Origin: Saprospiraceae bacterium
GTDB lineage: Bacteria > Bacteroidota > Bacteroidia > Chitinophagales > Saprospiraceae
Assembly: GCA_022841345.1 (NCBI GenBank)
Contig: JALHRR010000012.1
Coordinates: forward strand, 1 to 64,000
DNA length: 64,000 nucleotides
Direction: 5' to 3'
In this document: positions 37,292 to 45,111 of the stretch, in pieces
Position numbering within the stretch: the first letter of the stretch is position 1
How the letters are laid out: every line of letters begins with the position of its first letter
Made by a program: the position numbers and the translations under genes
The notes under the pieces: generated by a model
Databases searched by the model: none
Told to the model about the DNA's origin: nothing
The model's input: the letters and a program-made list of their open reading frames with translations, nothing else

Positions 37292-39211
37292 TTACTCCTG
37301 GATGGTAGAATCCAGTGTGGAAAAGCGGGAATTATTAGAGACAAATTCAGGTAGGAATGACTTTAATCTTCTAATCAACATGTACTCGTTTTCTCCGTCA
37401 ATACTCCTTTCCATTTCGAGCATAAACATTTTCACCTTATGGCGATTCTGGATGTTAGTTTTTGCAATGAGAATTTGAGGATGATGGGTCGCCAGTGTAT
37501 TTTCCTCATTTGCGAGCAGCTCTTCAAATAATTTTTCTCCGGGTCTCAAACCTGTGAATTGTATTTCAATATCTTTATTCAATCTGAGGCCGGATAAGCT
37601 GATCATTTTTTTAGCAAGATCCAGGATCTTTACTGACTCGCCCATATCGAAGACAAATATTTCTCCACCATTTCCCATGGCGCCTGCTTCCAAAACCAGA
37701 TTGCAAGCTTCCGGAATCGTCATAAAATACCTAGTTATATCAGGGTGAGTGATAGTAACCGGACCGCCCTTCTCTATCTGTTTTTTGAAGACCGGAATCA
37801 CAGACCCATTAGAGCCTAATACATTACCAAATCTGGTGGTTATAAATTGGGTACCTACCATTGGTTCTGAAGCAAATGACTGAACATATACTTCAGCCAG
37901 TCTTTTGCTGGCACCCATCACATTTGTAGGATTCACGGCTTTATCTGTTGAAACCATAACAAATTTCTTGACTCCAAACTCCACTGCCAGATCTGCAATG
38001 ATTTTGGTGCCCATTACATTTGTCTGAATAGCTTCATATGGATTTTCTTCCATCATAGGAACATGCTTATAAGCAGCGGCATGATAGATCATGGAAGGTC
38101 TGTATCTTTTAAACAACTGAGTCATTCTCTGTTGATTAGTCACATCTCCGACTACCCATTTGATCTTGGTATGTTGCTTTGGGAATTGATTCCTTAATTC
38201 CATATCCAGATCAAAAAGCGGACTTTCTGCCTGATCCAACAGGATAATTTCTACCGGCTCATAATGCAGTAATTGCCTGGCTATTTCGGACCCAATAGAT
38301 CCCGCAGCGCCCGTTACCAATACTATTTTATTCTGAACAGAACGCTTGATATTAAGACTGTCCAATTTGATGGATTCCCTCTCGAGCAGATCTTCAATCC
38401 TGACATTTTTTATTTGCTTTCCTGTCAAAGAGCCTTGTATCCAGCTGTGAACAGGTGGAACCACTCCGATACGAACTTCAGCTTCTAATGCCATTTCCGC
38501 TACTTCCTTTCTTCTTTGAGGGTGCAAATCCTTGATGGCGATGATGATCTCCTGCAGATTATGCTTTTTTGGTTTGCCATTCTTCAAATAAGCTTCTACT
38601 GAATATACCGGAATACCATCGACCTGTTTATTCCACTTAGCCGGATTGTCATCCAGATAGGCAACCACAACATACTTACGCGCATTATCTTTAAGAAGTG
38701 AATTTTGTGTAATAATTCCCAGGGTACCCGCTCCATATATTACAACATTAGTGGCTTCAATTTTATTACCTTTTCCAAAATATCTGAAAGTAGCCTTAAT
38801 AGCAAAACGAAGTGCCAATAAGAAAAACAGTGTTAAAAAGAAATGTATAAACAGAACAGATCTGGACAGTTCTATCCAGGCAGCGTTTGTATCAAATGAA
38901 AAGAAGGAAATAATGGTACCTATAAACAGGGAAAGCATTGTAGCCTGCAAAACCTTCAATGCATCATACAATCCGGTGTGTCTTACAATTCCAGTGTAAG
39001 AGCGCGCTATGAGAAAACTTAACAGATAAAAAGATGCTACGAAGGCACTCTGCAGAAAGATAACTTTGGGAAGTATGGATCCAATTTCAAAATTAAAACG
39101 GAGTAAAACAGCAATATGATAGCAGAAAAACACTATGAATACATCTAGTGCCAATACTACCCATTTGGATACTATTCTGTTACTCAGCCAGCTATATAGC
39201 TCGATGATCAT
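37292..39211 (-). CDS. Nucleoside-diphosphate-sugar 4,6-dehydratase/epimerase (PglF/CapD/WbpM-like)
   Basis: 639 residues, the normal length for the membrane-bound long-form family. Four hydrophobic segments lie in the first 130 residues, then a first Rossmann-like domain (YGAGTLG, near 158), then an extended short-chain dehydrogenase domain with the NAD-binding motif TGAAGSIGSE near 305. The catalytic-region motif VSTDKAVNPTNVMGASKRLAE replaces the usual YxxxK tyrosine, as expected for this family. It would convert UDP-GlcNAc or a similar sugar to a 4-keto-6-deoxy intermediate for surface glycans. It lies with a Wzi-like protein and WecB on the same strand, separated by gaps of some 200-360 bases, so the genes may have separate promoters. 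Confidence 0.9.
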   Translation of the reverse strand: MIIELYSWLSNRIVSKWVVLALDVFIVFFCYHIAVLLRFNFEIGSILPKVIFLQSAFVASFYLLSFLIARSYTGIVRHTGLYDALKVLQATMLSLFIGTIISFFSFDTNAAWIELSRSVLFIHFFLTLFFLLALRFAIKATFRYFGKGNKIEATNVVIYGAGTLGIITQNSLLKDNARKYVVVAYLDDNPAKWNKQVDGIPVYSVEAYLKNGKPKKHNLQEIIIAIKDLHPQRRKEVAEMALEAEVRIGVVPPVHSWIQGSLTGKQIKNVRIEDLLERESIKLDSLNIKRSVQNKIVLVTGAAGSIGSEIARQLLHYEPVEIILLDQAESPLFDLDMELRNQFPKQHTKIKWVVGDVTNQQRMTQLFKRYRPSMIYHAAAYKHVPMMEENPYEAIQTNVMGTKIIADLAVEFGVKKFVMVSTDKAVNPTNVMGASKRLAEVYVQSFASEPMVGTQFITTRFGNVLGSNGSVIPVFKKQIEKGGPVTITHPDITRYFMTIPEACNLVLEAGAMGNGGEIFVFDMGESVKILDLAKKMISLSGLRLNKDIEIQFTGLRPGEKLFEELLANEENTLATHHPQILIAKTNIQNRHKVKMFMLEMERSIDGENEYMLIRRLKSFLPEFVSNNSRFSTLDSTIQE

Positions 39212-39575
39212 TGTATGCGCGCATTATTAACGATACAAATATATGTCACTTTTCTGAAAAACATCATATTATTTTTTAATCTGTTCAATCCCCACTAGTA
39301 ACACGATATTAACCAATACCGTTGGTTCAGGTGGTAAAAAAATAGCAATTTGTCAGAAGTGGTAATTTTTGCAGCAAATATTGGTTTGTTTAATCTACAC
39401 AAATAAGGTGTATTTAAATTCTGCCCTGATCTCATATCTGCTACCCCTGGTTTAAGACCATAGTCTTGTGCCAAATCATATGTATTTTTACATACGTAGA
39501 AATTGCGTGTTTAGGATAACAGCTTGCTAATGAATATTAATATAACAAAATGGATATTGCACCAAAATTGTGATT
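39212..39575. other. Intergenic region between wecB and the dehydratase gene
   Basis: 364 AT-rich bases with no gene. Apart from the promoter candidate at 39236-39243, I see only a weak AACCA/TGGTT palindrome near 39314-39328. Confidence 0.5.
39236..39243 (-). promoter_or_regulatory. Possible -7 box for the dehydratase gene
   Basis: Minus-strand TATATTTG fits TAnnTTTG and lies 25 bases upstream of the start codon. The -33 element is not clear. Confidence 0.35.
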
Positions 39576-40667
39576 TCAATTGCAAACTTTCATTTCATAC
39601 AAGCAGTCCCAGATTCGCCCTGCTGTTTTTCCATCCCACAATTCCGGAATCCGGGATTGTTTCCATTGGCCGTTTTTAATTTGTTCAATTAATGTATGCA
39701 GGCTTTCTTCACTTCCGTCCCAAAGAACATTTGTCCCTAAATCAATTGTCTCCGGTCTTTCGGTGCTATTGCGCAATGTGATACAAGGAATATTCAATAC
39801 CGTGCTCTCCTCAGAAATTCCTCCTGAATCGGTAATGATGCCTCTGCTATTTATCATGATTGTCAGAAAGTCAAAGTACGACTGAGCAGGCAAAATCAAT
39901 AAATTTGATAAGTTTACAAATGACTGAGAGAACAATCCCTGTAATCTGGGATGAACTGGAAAAATTATTTTGAAAGGGTGTGAAGCAATGACTATCTTTT
40001 CAATTAAGGCTTTGAGTTTTATGCGGTCATCAACATTTACAGGACGGTGCAATGTCAATAATAAGTAAGGTTCCGGGGTGGATACCTTCCCTGCAGTTTG
40101 TTTTGCCTGATCAACATTATCCAGCAAAGTATCAATCATAGTATTTCCTACAAAGAATATGCTTTCGGGTGATTTGCCTTCTTTTATAAGATTTTCGGAA
40201 GCAGCTTCTGAAGTTGTAAAATGGTAGTCAGTTATACTATCGGTCAGAATTCTATTGATTTCTTCCGGCATACCCGTATCTCCCGATCTCAATCCTGATT
40301 CAATATGAGCGACTTTGATCTGAAGCTTTTTAGCTGCAATAGCACAAGCCATGGTAGAATTTACATCTCCAAATACCATAACTAAATCCGGCTTGTTTTG
40401 CAGTAATTCTTTTTCGAATTTTATCATGATCTCAGCAGTCTGCTCTGCATGGGTGCCGGAGCCTGCCATAAGATTATTATCCGTATCAGGTAAATTGAGT
40501 TCTTTCATTATGAGATCACTAAGTGCGGGATCATAATGCTGTCCTGTATGCACGAATCTCATTTCAAACCAGTTTTCACCCATTGCAATCCTGCGTTGTG
40601 CCTCCTTAAGGATAGATGCAGCTTTGATAAAATTGGGTCTGGTCCCGGCAACAATGGTTACTTTCAT
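39576..40667 (-). CDS. wecB: UDP-N-acetylglucosamine 2-epimerase (non-hydrolysing)
   Basis: 363 residues, as usual for WecB. It interconverts UDP-GlcNAc and UDP-ManNAc in the cytoplasm for surface polysaccharide synthesis. Visible family motifs: VAGTRPNFIKAA at the N-terminus, HTGQHYD near 41, VFGDVNSTMA, HIESGLRSGD, EEINRILTD with the conserved acidic residues, TLHRPVNVD with the conserved histidine, and the UDP-binding TDSGGISEES segment. It lies upstream of the PglF/CapD-like dehydratase. A TACATTTG sequence on the minus strand (40691-40684), 17 bases before the start, fits the -7 promoter consensus. Confidence 0.93.
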   Translation of the reverse strand: MKVTIVAGTRPNFIKAASILKEAQRRIAMGENWFEMRFVHTGQHYDPALSDLIMKELNLPDTDNNLMAGSGTHAEQTAEIMIKFEKELLQNKPDLVMVFGDVNSTMACAIAAKKLQIKVAHIESGLRSGDTGMPEEINRILTDSITDYHFTTSEAASENLIKEGKSPESIFFVGNTMIDTLLDNVDQAKQTAGKVSTPEPYLLLTLHRPVNVDDRIKLKALIEKIVIASHPFKIIFPVHPRLQGLFSQSFVNLSNLLILPAQSYFDFLTIMINSRGIITDSGGISEESTVLNIPCITLRNSTERPETIDLGTNVLWDGSEESLHTLIEQIKNGQWKQSRIPELWDGKTAGRIWDCLYEMKVCN

Positions 40668-40774
40668 TAGAATTCGCTATTTGCAAATGTAACACTTGTT
40701 GATCTTGCGATTAATAATTGTTTTTTAGGATGACCAAAGTGTGTCCTTATTAATATCAACTGTTTGGTAATATT

Positions 40775-40782
40775 TAATTTTG
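40775..40782 (+). promoter_or_regulatory. Possible -7 box for the RoxA-like cytochrome gene
   Basis: TAATTTTG fits the Bacteroidota TAnnTTTG consensus and lies 68 bases before the start codon. No good -33 element is at the usual distance. Confidence 0.3.
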
Positions 40783-40850
40783 TGATAAGATTCTACAATC
40801 AAAAATTAACATCACTTATTCATCAACACTCCAGATATAAAGACAGTTAG

Positions 40851-42290
40851 ATGCGGAGAAGAAACAACATGAATCAGAACCTTACCATCAGCCGGACATT
40901 CCGCAGATACTCTTTTTATCTGTTTACAATTTTGGTTTTTACCGCCTGCCATTCCCGGAGAATTGTAACTCCTCAAAATAATGGTGAAACAATAATCGCT
41001 CCTTCTGATGAATTGCCTAACTTAAACGGAGATCCTGAGAAAGGTTTTGATTACATTTATTATGGAGACTACGTAAAATCCGGCTACCCCCTTAAACTGG
41101 CTCTGGGTGACTCATTTGACCCGGCTCAGGTGTGGGACAAAGACACTATTAAAACCAGATTTGGAAAAGCAGTCAACTTGTTCACTGACAGAAGAAATAT
41201 CTCTGTGATGAGCGGTTCCTGCATGACTTGTCATGGGTCTGAGTTAAATGGTCAATATTACCCCGGATTAGGTGAAGCATTCGGGAATTACACCAAAAAA
41301 CCCAACTTCAAATTCAGGCTAACTGCGATGGTAGTGAAGCGTAAATTGGGCAAAAACTCGCAGGAGTATCAATCATTCAAAGATATCTGGCAATTTCAAA
41401 AAGAAGTCTCACCCCGAATAGTAACACCTTTCGTAGGACCAAATCCTGCTTTCAGACTGGAGGAAGCCTGTGTCGCTTTCCGGGATCCGGTAGACTTACA
41501 TTATACTTCAAAAGCTCAATTTGACATTGAAGGAGAAACGCCGGCTGCAGATGTTCCCCCTCTCTGGCATGTCGGCAAAAAACGTACACTATATTATAAT
41601 GGTATGGGAAGAGGGAGTTTTTCCAAACTCCTCATGCAGGCTTCAGTATTGGGAGTAAAAGACAGCACTGAAGCCAGAGAAGTATGGCAACATTTTCAGG
41701 ATGTGGTAGCCTGGGCTGCTCAACTCAAACCACCTGCATTTCCTGCAGATATCAATCAGGAACTGGCCATTCAGGGTCAAAAAGTTTTTGAGAAAAATTG
41801 TAGCAAATGTCATGGTACTTATGGTGCTGAAATTTCTTATCCCAATAAGATCATCCCGCTCGACAAAATCGGGACAGATCCTTATTATGCTCAGTATTTT
41901 GCCACCCAATCAGGATTGGCCGGATGGTACAATAAATCCTGGTTCAGCCAATCAGAACCAATCTCAACACTTCAGCCTTCACTGGGATATGTGGCTCCTC
42001 CCCTTGATGGAATTTGGGCAACTGCTCCATATCTTCACAATGGTTCTGTACCAACGCTCGGGCATCTTTTGAATAGTAGTACACGTCCCGGATTCTGGCA
42101 AAGAGATACCATTTCATCCAACTATGACACAGAACAGGTGGGATGGAAAATTATCACTCATCAAAAGCCTATCAACAAAAAAGTATATGATACCTCCCGA
42201 AAAGGCTTCAATAATCAAGGACATACATACGGAGATAAATTAAGTGGTGAAGAAAGGAGCGCTGTGATTGAGTATTTGAAGACGCTGTAG
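40851..42290 (+). CDS. RoxA-like diheme c-type cytochrome lipoprotein
   Basis: 479 residues with an N-terminal hydrophobic segment ending in a lipobox-like FTAC (Cys33), so probably a lipoprotein. Start alternatives are Met1 and Met7 (40869). Two heme-binding motifs, CMTCH (124-128) and CSKCH (317-321), stand about 190 residues apart. This spacing and the stretch PPLDGIWATAPYLHNGSVPTL near the C-terminus resemble the diheme cytochromes related to RoxA and bacterial di-heme peroxidases. The likely role is a periplasmic or surface redox reaction; the substrate is unknown. It converges on another diheme cytochrome gene, with a repeat element between them. Confidence 0.8.
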   Translation: MRRRNNMNQNLTISRTFRRYSFYLFTILVFTACHSRRIVTPQNNGETIIAPSDELPNLNGDPEKGFDYIYYGDYVKSGYPLKLALGDSFDPAQVWDKDTIKTRFGKAVNLFTDRRNISVMSGSCMTCHGSELNGQYYPGLGEAFGNYTKKPNFKFRLTAMVVKRKLGKNSQEYQSFKDIWQFQKEVSPRIVTPFVGPNPAFRLEEACVAFRDPVDLHYTSKAQFDIEGETPAADVPPLWHVGKKRTLYYNGMGRGSFSKLLMQASVLGVKDSTEAREVWQHFQDVVAWAAQLKPPAFPADINQELAIQGQKVFEKNCSKCHGTYGAEISYPNKIIPLDKIGTDPYYAQYFATQSGLAGWYNKSWFSQSEPISTLQPSLGYVAPPLDGIWATAPYLHNGSVPTLGHLLNSSTRPGFWQRDTISSNYDTEQVGWKIITHQKPINKKVYDTSRKGFNNQGHTYGDKLSGEERSAVIEYLKTL

Positions 42291-42492
42291 AAGAAGCTTC
42301 AAGCCGCAAGCTTCAAGCCGCAAGGTAACAGCCTGTTGGATAACCGCTTTTGGCTGTTGGCCATTTGCTGTTAGCAACAGCCGAGTTGTGAGTTGTGAGT
42401 ATGAAGCTTATCCCGGCCTTTTCCTGGGAAGAAATGTCTTTCAGGAACTCACGATGAAATGCTTTTCTCGCAGTTCGATGAACTCGCGAAGC
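42291..42492. repeat. 7-bp-period modules and hairpins next to array 4
   Basis: AAGCTTC/AAGCCGC units (42294-42323), the tag ACAGCC, a GGCTGTT/GGCCATT/TGCTGTT block, again ACAGCC, then GAGTTGT units (42384-42400). This is the same style as the island at 8.2-10 kb. A further hairpin, TCGCaGTTC with GAACtCGCGA, lies near 42466-42489. No gene is visible. Confidence 0.7.
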
Positions 42493-42607
42493 ACATCACC
42501 TTTCTACTTTTGAAGCGAAGCTGAAAAAAGTAGAAAACATCACTTTTTCATGGTTTACTCCATGAAAAAACATCACTTTTCAAGCCAAAGGCGCAGAAAA
42601 ACATCAC
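42493..42607. repeat. ACATCAC-linked hairpin array, locus 4
   Basis: ACATCAC occurs at 42493-42499, 42537-42543, 42570-42576 and 42601-42607. The first module (42500-42536) has 11-bp perfect arms 42501-42511 and 42526-42536, unrelated in sequence to module A elsewhere. Module B (42544-42569, 26 bases) pairs TTTTTCATGG with CCATGAAAAA. Module C (42577-42600, 24 bases) pairs TTTTC with GAAAA around GCC/GGC. The last heptamer contains the stop codon of the neighbouring minus-strand gene. Confidence 0.85.
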
Positions 42608-43707
42608 TTCATATTCCTGATCCATTCTTTTATCAGATCAATCCCCTCCCGGTGCGCCATTTTTCTGCCCAATTCCGGCATCATGATATCGGGTTCATTG
42701 GATTCCATCCGGTAGATAAATATCGACTCCTCCGGTTTTCCCGCTACGATATCATATTTCCTTCCGCCCGATCCTTTACCGGCTGCTACGGGAGTCTTCC
42801 CTACTCCGTAAGCAACAGGATTCGATTCTGAAACCAACAAATTAAGCGCAGAATTTTTGGCAGGACCCTCTGGTCTGTGACAATGCGCACAATTGATTTC
42901 CAAATACGCACGTGCACGGGAATTGAGATCACCTGTTGCAGGATCGGAGTAATCTGGCAATGAAATATGAGTAAGCGGATTAGGTATACCGGCCAATAGC
43001 CCTTCATTGCGATAATAACTCAATTGATTTTGACCTTCAAAATATAAATTATTCACCTTGTCCAGTTGACGGGCTGAGGGCCCAATCAGTGTCATTTTTT
43101 CATTGCGCCAATGACAACTTTTGCATTGATTCAGACTGGGCACGGAGTAATTTACAGATTGTGATTTACCATGAGCATCCACCCAGCTCACATCTATATT
43201 TTTACCTGCAATTTCTAAAGACGCATCCGTCTGATCATCATTCCACACATAAGTCAGGGCTTCCCAGGTACCTGATTTTCTAATCAGTAAACGAGTTTCA
43301 ATCATTCGCCTCATTCCGGTAGTATCCGTTAAATCGACAGGATAGTAAAAATTCTTAATCAGGATCGAGCCTTCCGGAAAATCAAAAACCTCTGTAGGAT
43401 GATAGATCATTTTACCCCCTTCAGGAAGCACAATAAATCTGCTCTTTTCAGCATAGTCTGAGAACAACGGTGCGTTCAATTCGTATGGAATCAGATTTGA
43501 AACAGGATTTAACTGATGCATCGCACCGGTAAAAAATGCATACTCAGAGAGTTTTCTCAGTGCAGGATAATCATATTCTTCTTCAAAATTTTTCTCATCT
43601 AATATTATCGGCTTCGCCGGTTCTTTCTCATTACAGGCCATCTGTAAAAGCAGCAAAGTCCAAACCATGGCAATAAATAAAAATTTTATTGGTCTATACT
43701 TTCTCAT
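42604..43707 (-). CDS. Diheme c-type cytochrome lipoprotein, SO2930/HNE_0200 (TIGR03806-like) family
   Basis: 367 residues with a lipoprotein signal (LLLLQMAC, Cys25). Two heme motifs: CKSCH (195-199) and CAHCH (273-277). The stretch YELNAPLFSDYAEKSRF followed by QCKSCHW is characteristic of the TIGR03806 family. As far as I know this family usually occurs beside a parallel beta-helix protein (TIGR03805), and its function is not established. That partner is present here, 16 bases upstream. The stop TGA is embedded in the heptamer of hairpin array 4. Confidence 0.85.
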   Translation of the reverse strand: MRKYRPIKFLFIAMVWTLLLLQMACNEKEPAKPIILDEKNFEEEYDYPALRKLSEYAFFTGAMHQLNPVSNLIPYELNAPLFSDYAEKSRFIVLPEGGKMIYHPTEVFDFPEGSILIKNFYYPVDLTDTTGMRRMIETRLLIRKSGTWEALTYVWNDDQTDASLEIAGKNIDVSWVDAHGKSQSVNYSVPSLNQCKSCHWRNEKMTLIGPSARQLDKVNNLYFEGQNQLSYYRNEGLLAGIPNPLTHISLPDYSDPATGDLNSRARAYLEINCAHCHRPEGPAKNSALNLLVSESNPVAYGVGKTPVAAGKGSGGRKYDIVAGKPEESIFIYRMESNEPDIMMPELGRKMAHREGIDLIKEWIRNMK

Positions 43708-43723
43708 TTTATTAAAACGGGAA

Positions 43724-44992
43724 TCAAAGTGTTGGAATATTGCAGGAGTAATTTTTTATTGATTTATCTATATTTTCAAATGATCCCGGAGCATCCAGAT
43801 TGGCAAATCTTGTTTTCTCCTGATTGGATATACAAATATTCCATTCCCGGTCCGGAGGTCTGAATCCATCCAGCAGTATATCCGGAGTTCTGAAGGGGAA
43901 TTTGAATAAAAACAATTTTCCGAAATCGCTTTTCATGGTAGGAAACCAGTGCTTATTCCTGTATATATTATCGTGAATATAAATGTCGGTATAATATGGA
44001 TTATAAAGTGAATCAAGCTTGTAGTTGTTGTTGACTGTTGAGGCAGATCCGGCTTCTTTTTCTTCCTCTTCTTCCATAGCATTGACAAGCTCATAACTTA
44101 CTAATGCAGTACCTACAGTCCGGTTATTGGTAATCGTATTTTCAAATATTTCAACCTTCCTTGTTGCCAGCAGCATGATTCCTGTACCGGGAGGAACAAT
44201 TCCTACTATGTTCCCTTTTGGCGCAAAGTTGACATGATTATTGCTGATGACATTGTTTTTATAGACCTGAATATCTGAGCCATATTGAGTCAATCCGGGA
44301 AGATCAAATACAAGGATTCCGCCAGTGTTGTTTTTGGCCGTGTTGTCATAAATTTCAACATTATTGGAATTTTCACTTTCGATGCCGGCTACATTCTCAT
44401 ACACCAGACAATTGCGAATGATTACATTATCGGATTGGCCCACATAAATTCCGGCATCAGATGCCCTGGCTGCAATACAGGATTCAACCAATACATCTTT
44501 GCACAATACAGGATACAAGCCATAAGCTCCATTCGTTTCTTTTGCACCTCCGGTCCAATATGCTTTTACCCTTCTGAATGTAATACCTTTTGTATCAGTC
44601 ACTTTGATATTATCCCCTTTAGCATCCTCAATAGTGAAGTCCTGAAAAGTAATCTTTTCACAATTGGCGGCCCGAATGCCTTCTGCCCCTTCTTCCTGCC
44701 ATTTGAATGATAATATAGTTTTGTCTATTCCGGCACCGGCGATCGTTATATTCTTTTTGCCATCCAAAATCAGACTTCTGGAAAATGCAAAGAATCCTTC
44801 CTCCAGCCTGATAGTGTCGCCCTCTTTTGCAGTGATGAATTTGCTTTGCAATTGCTTTTCGATATTATTCCAGACCACACCTTCTCTTTCATCGTCTGCG
44901 TTGCAACCGCACAGGGTGATTAGTAAAGAAAGGAATAAACCCACAATTATATTTTTCTTCATAATATTAATATACAGGGTATCTGAATGCAT
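43724..44992 (-). CDS. Parallel beta-helix lipoprotein (TIGR03805-like)
   Basis: 422 residues from the first methionine; the more likely start is Met11 (44962), which gives a lipoprotein signal ending in the lipobox LCGC. The body consists of right-handed beta-helix turns (for example NVIIRNCLVYENVAGIESE, NNVEIYDNTAKNNTGGILVF). It lies 16 bases upstream of the diheme cytochrome gene on the same strand, the typical two-gene pair of this family. Both products should be lipid-anchored in the envelope. Beta-helix proteins often bind or cleave polysaccharides, but no catalytic residues are evident. Confidence 0.85.
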   Translation of the reverse strand: MHSDTLYINIMKKNIIVGLFLSLLITLCGCNADDEREGVVWNNIEKQLQSKFITAKEGDTIRLEEGFFAFSRSLILDGKKNITIAGAGIDKTILSFKWQEEGAEGIRAANCEKITFQDFTIEDAKGDNIKVTDTKGITFRRVKAYWTGGAKETNGAYGLYPVLCKDVLVESCIAARASDAGIYVGQSDNVIIRNCLVYENVAGIESENSNNVEIYDNTAKNNTGGILVFDLPGLTQYGSDIQVYKNNVISNNHVNFAPKGNIVGIVPPGTGIMLLATRKVEIFENTITNNRTVGTALVSYELVNAMEEEEEKEAGSASTVNNNYKLDSLYNPYYTDIYIHDNIYRNKHWFPTMKSDFGKLFLFKFPFRTPDILLDGFRPPDREWNICISNQEKTRFANLDAPGSFENIDKSIKNYSCNIPTL

Positions 44993-45111
44993 TCAAATTT
45001 GCTGATTAAATTACAATACAATCCGGAGTAATGCTCTAATTTACATAAATCAATGTAAATGGAAGTAAATGCCAATCAATTCATGGCTTAAATTTTATCC
45101 GAAGTTTGAAT

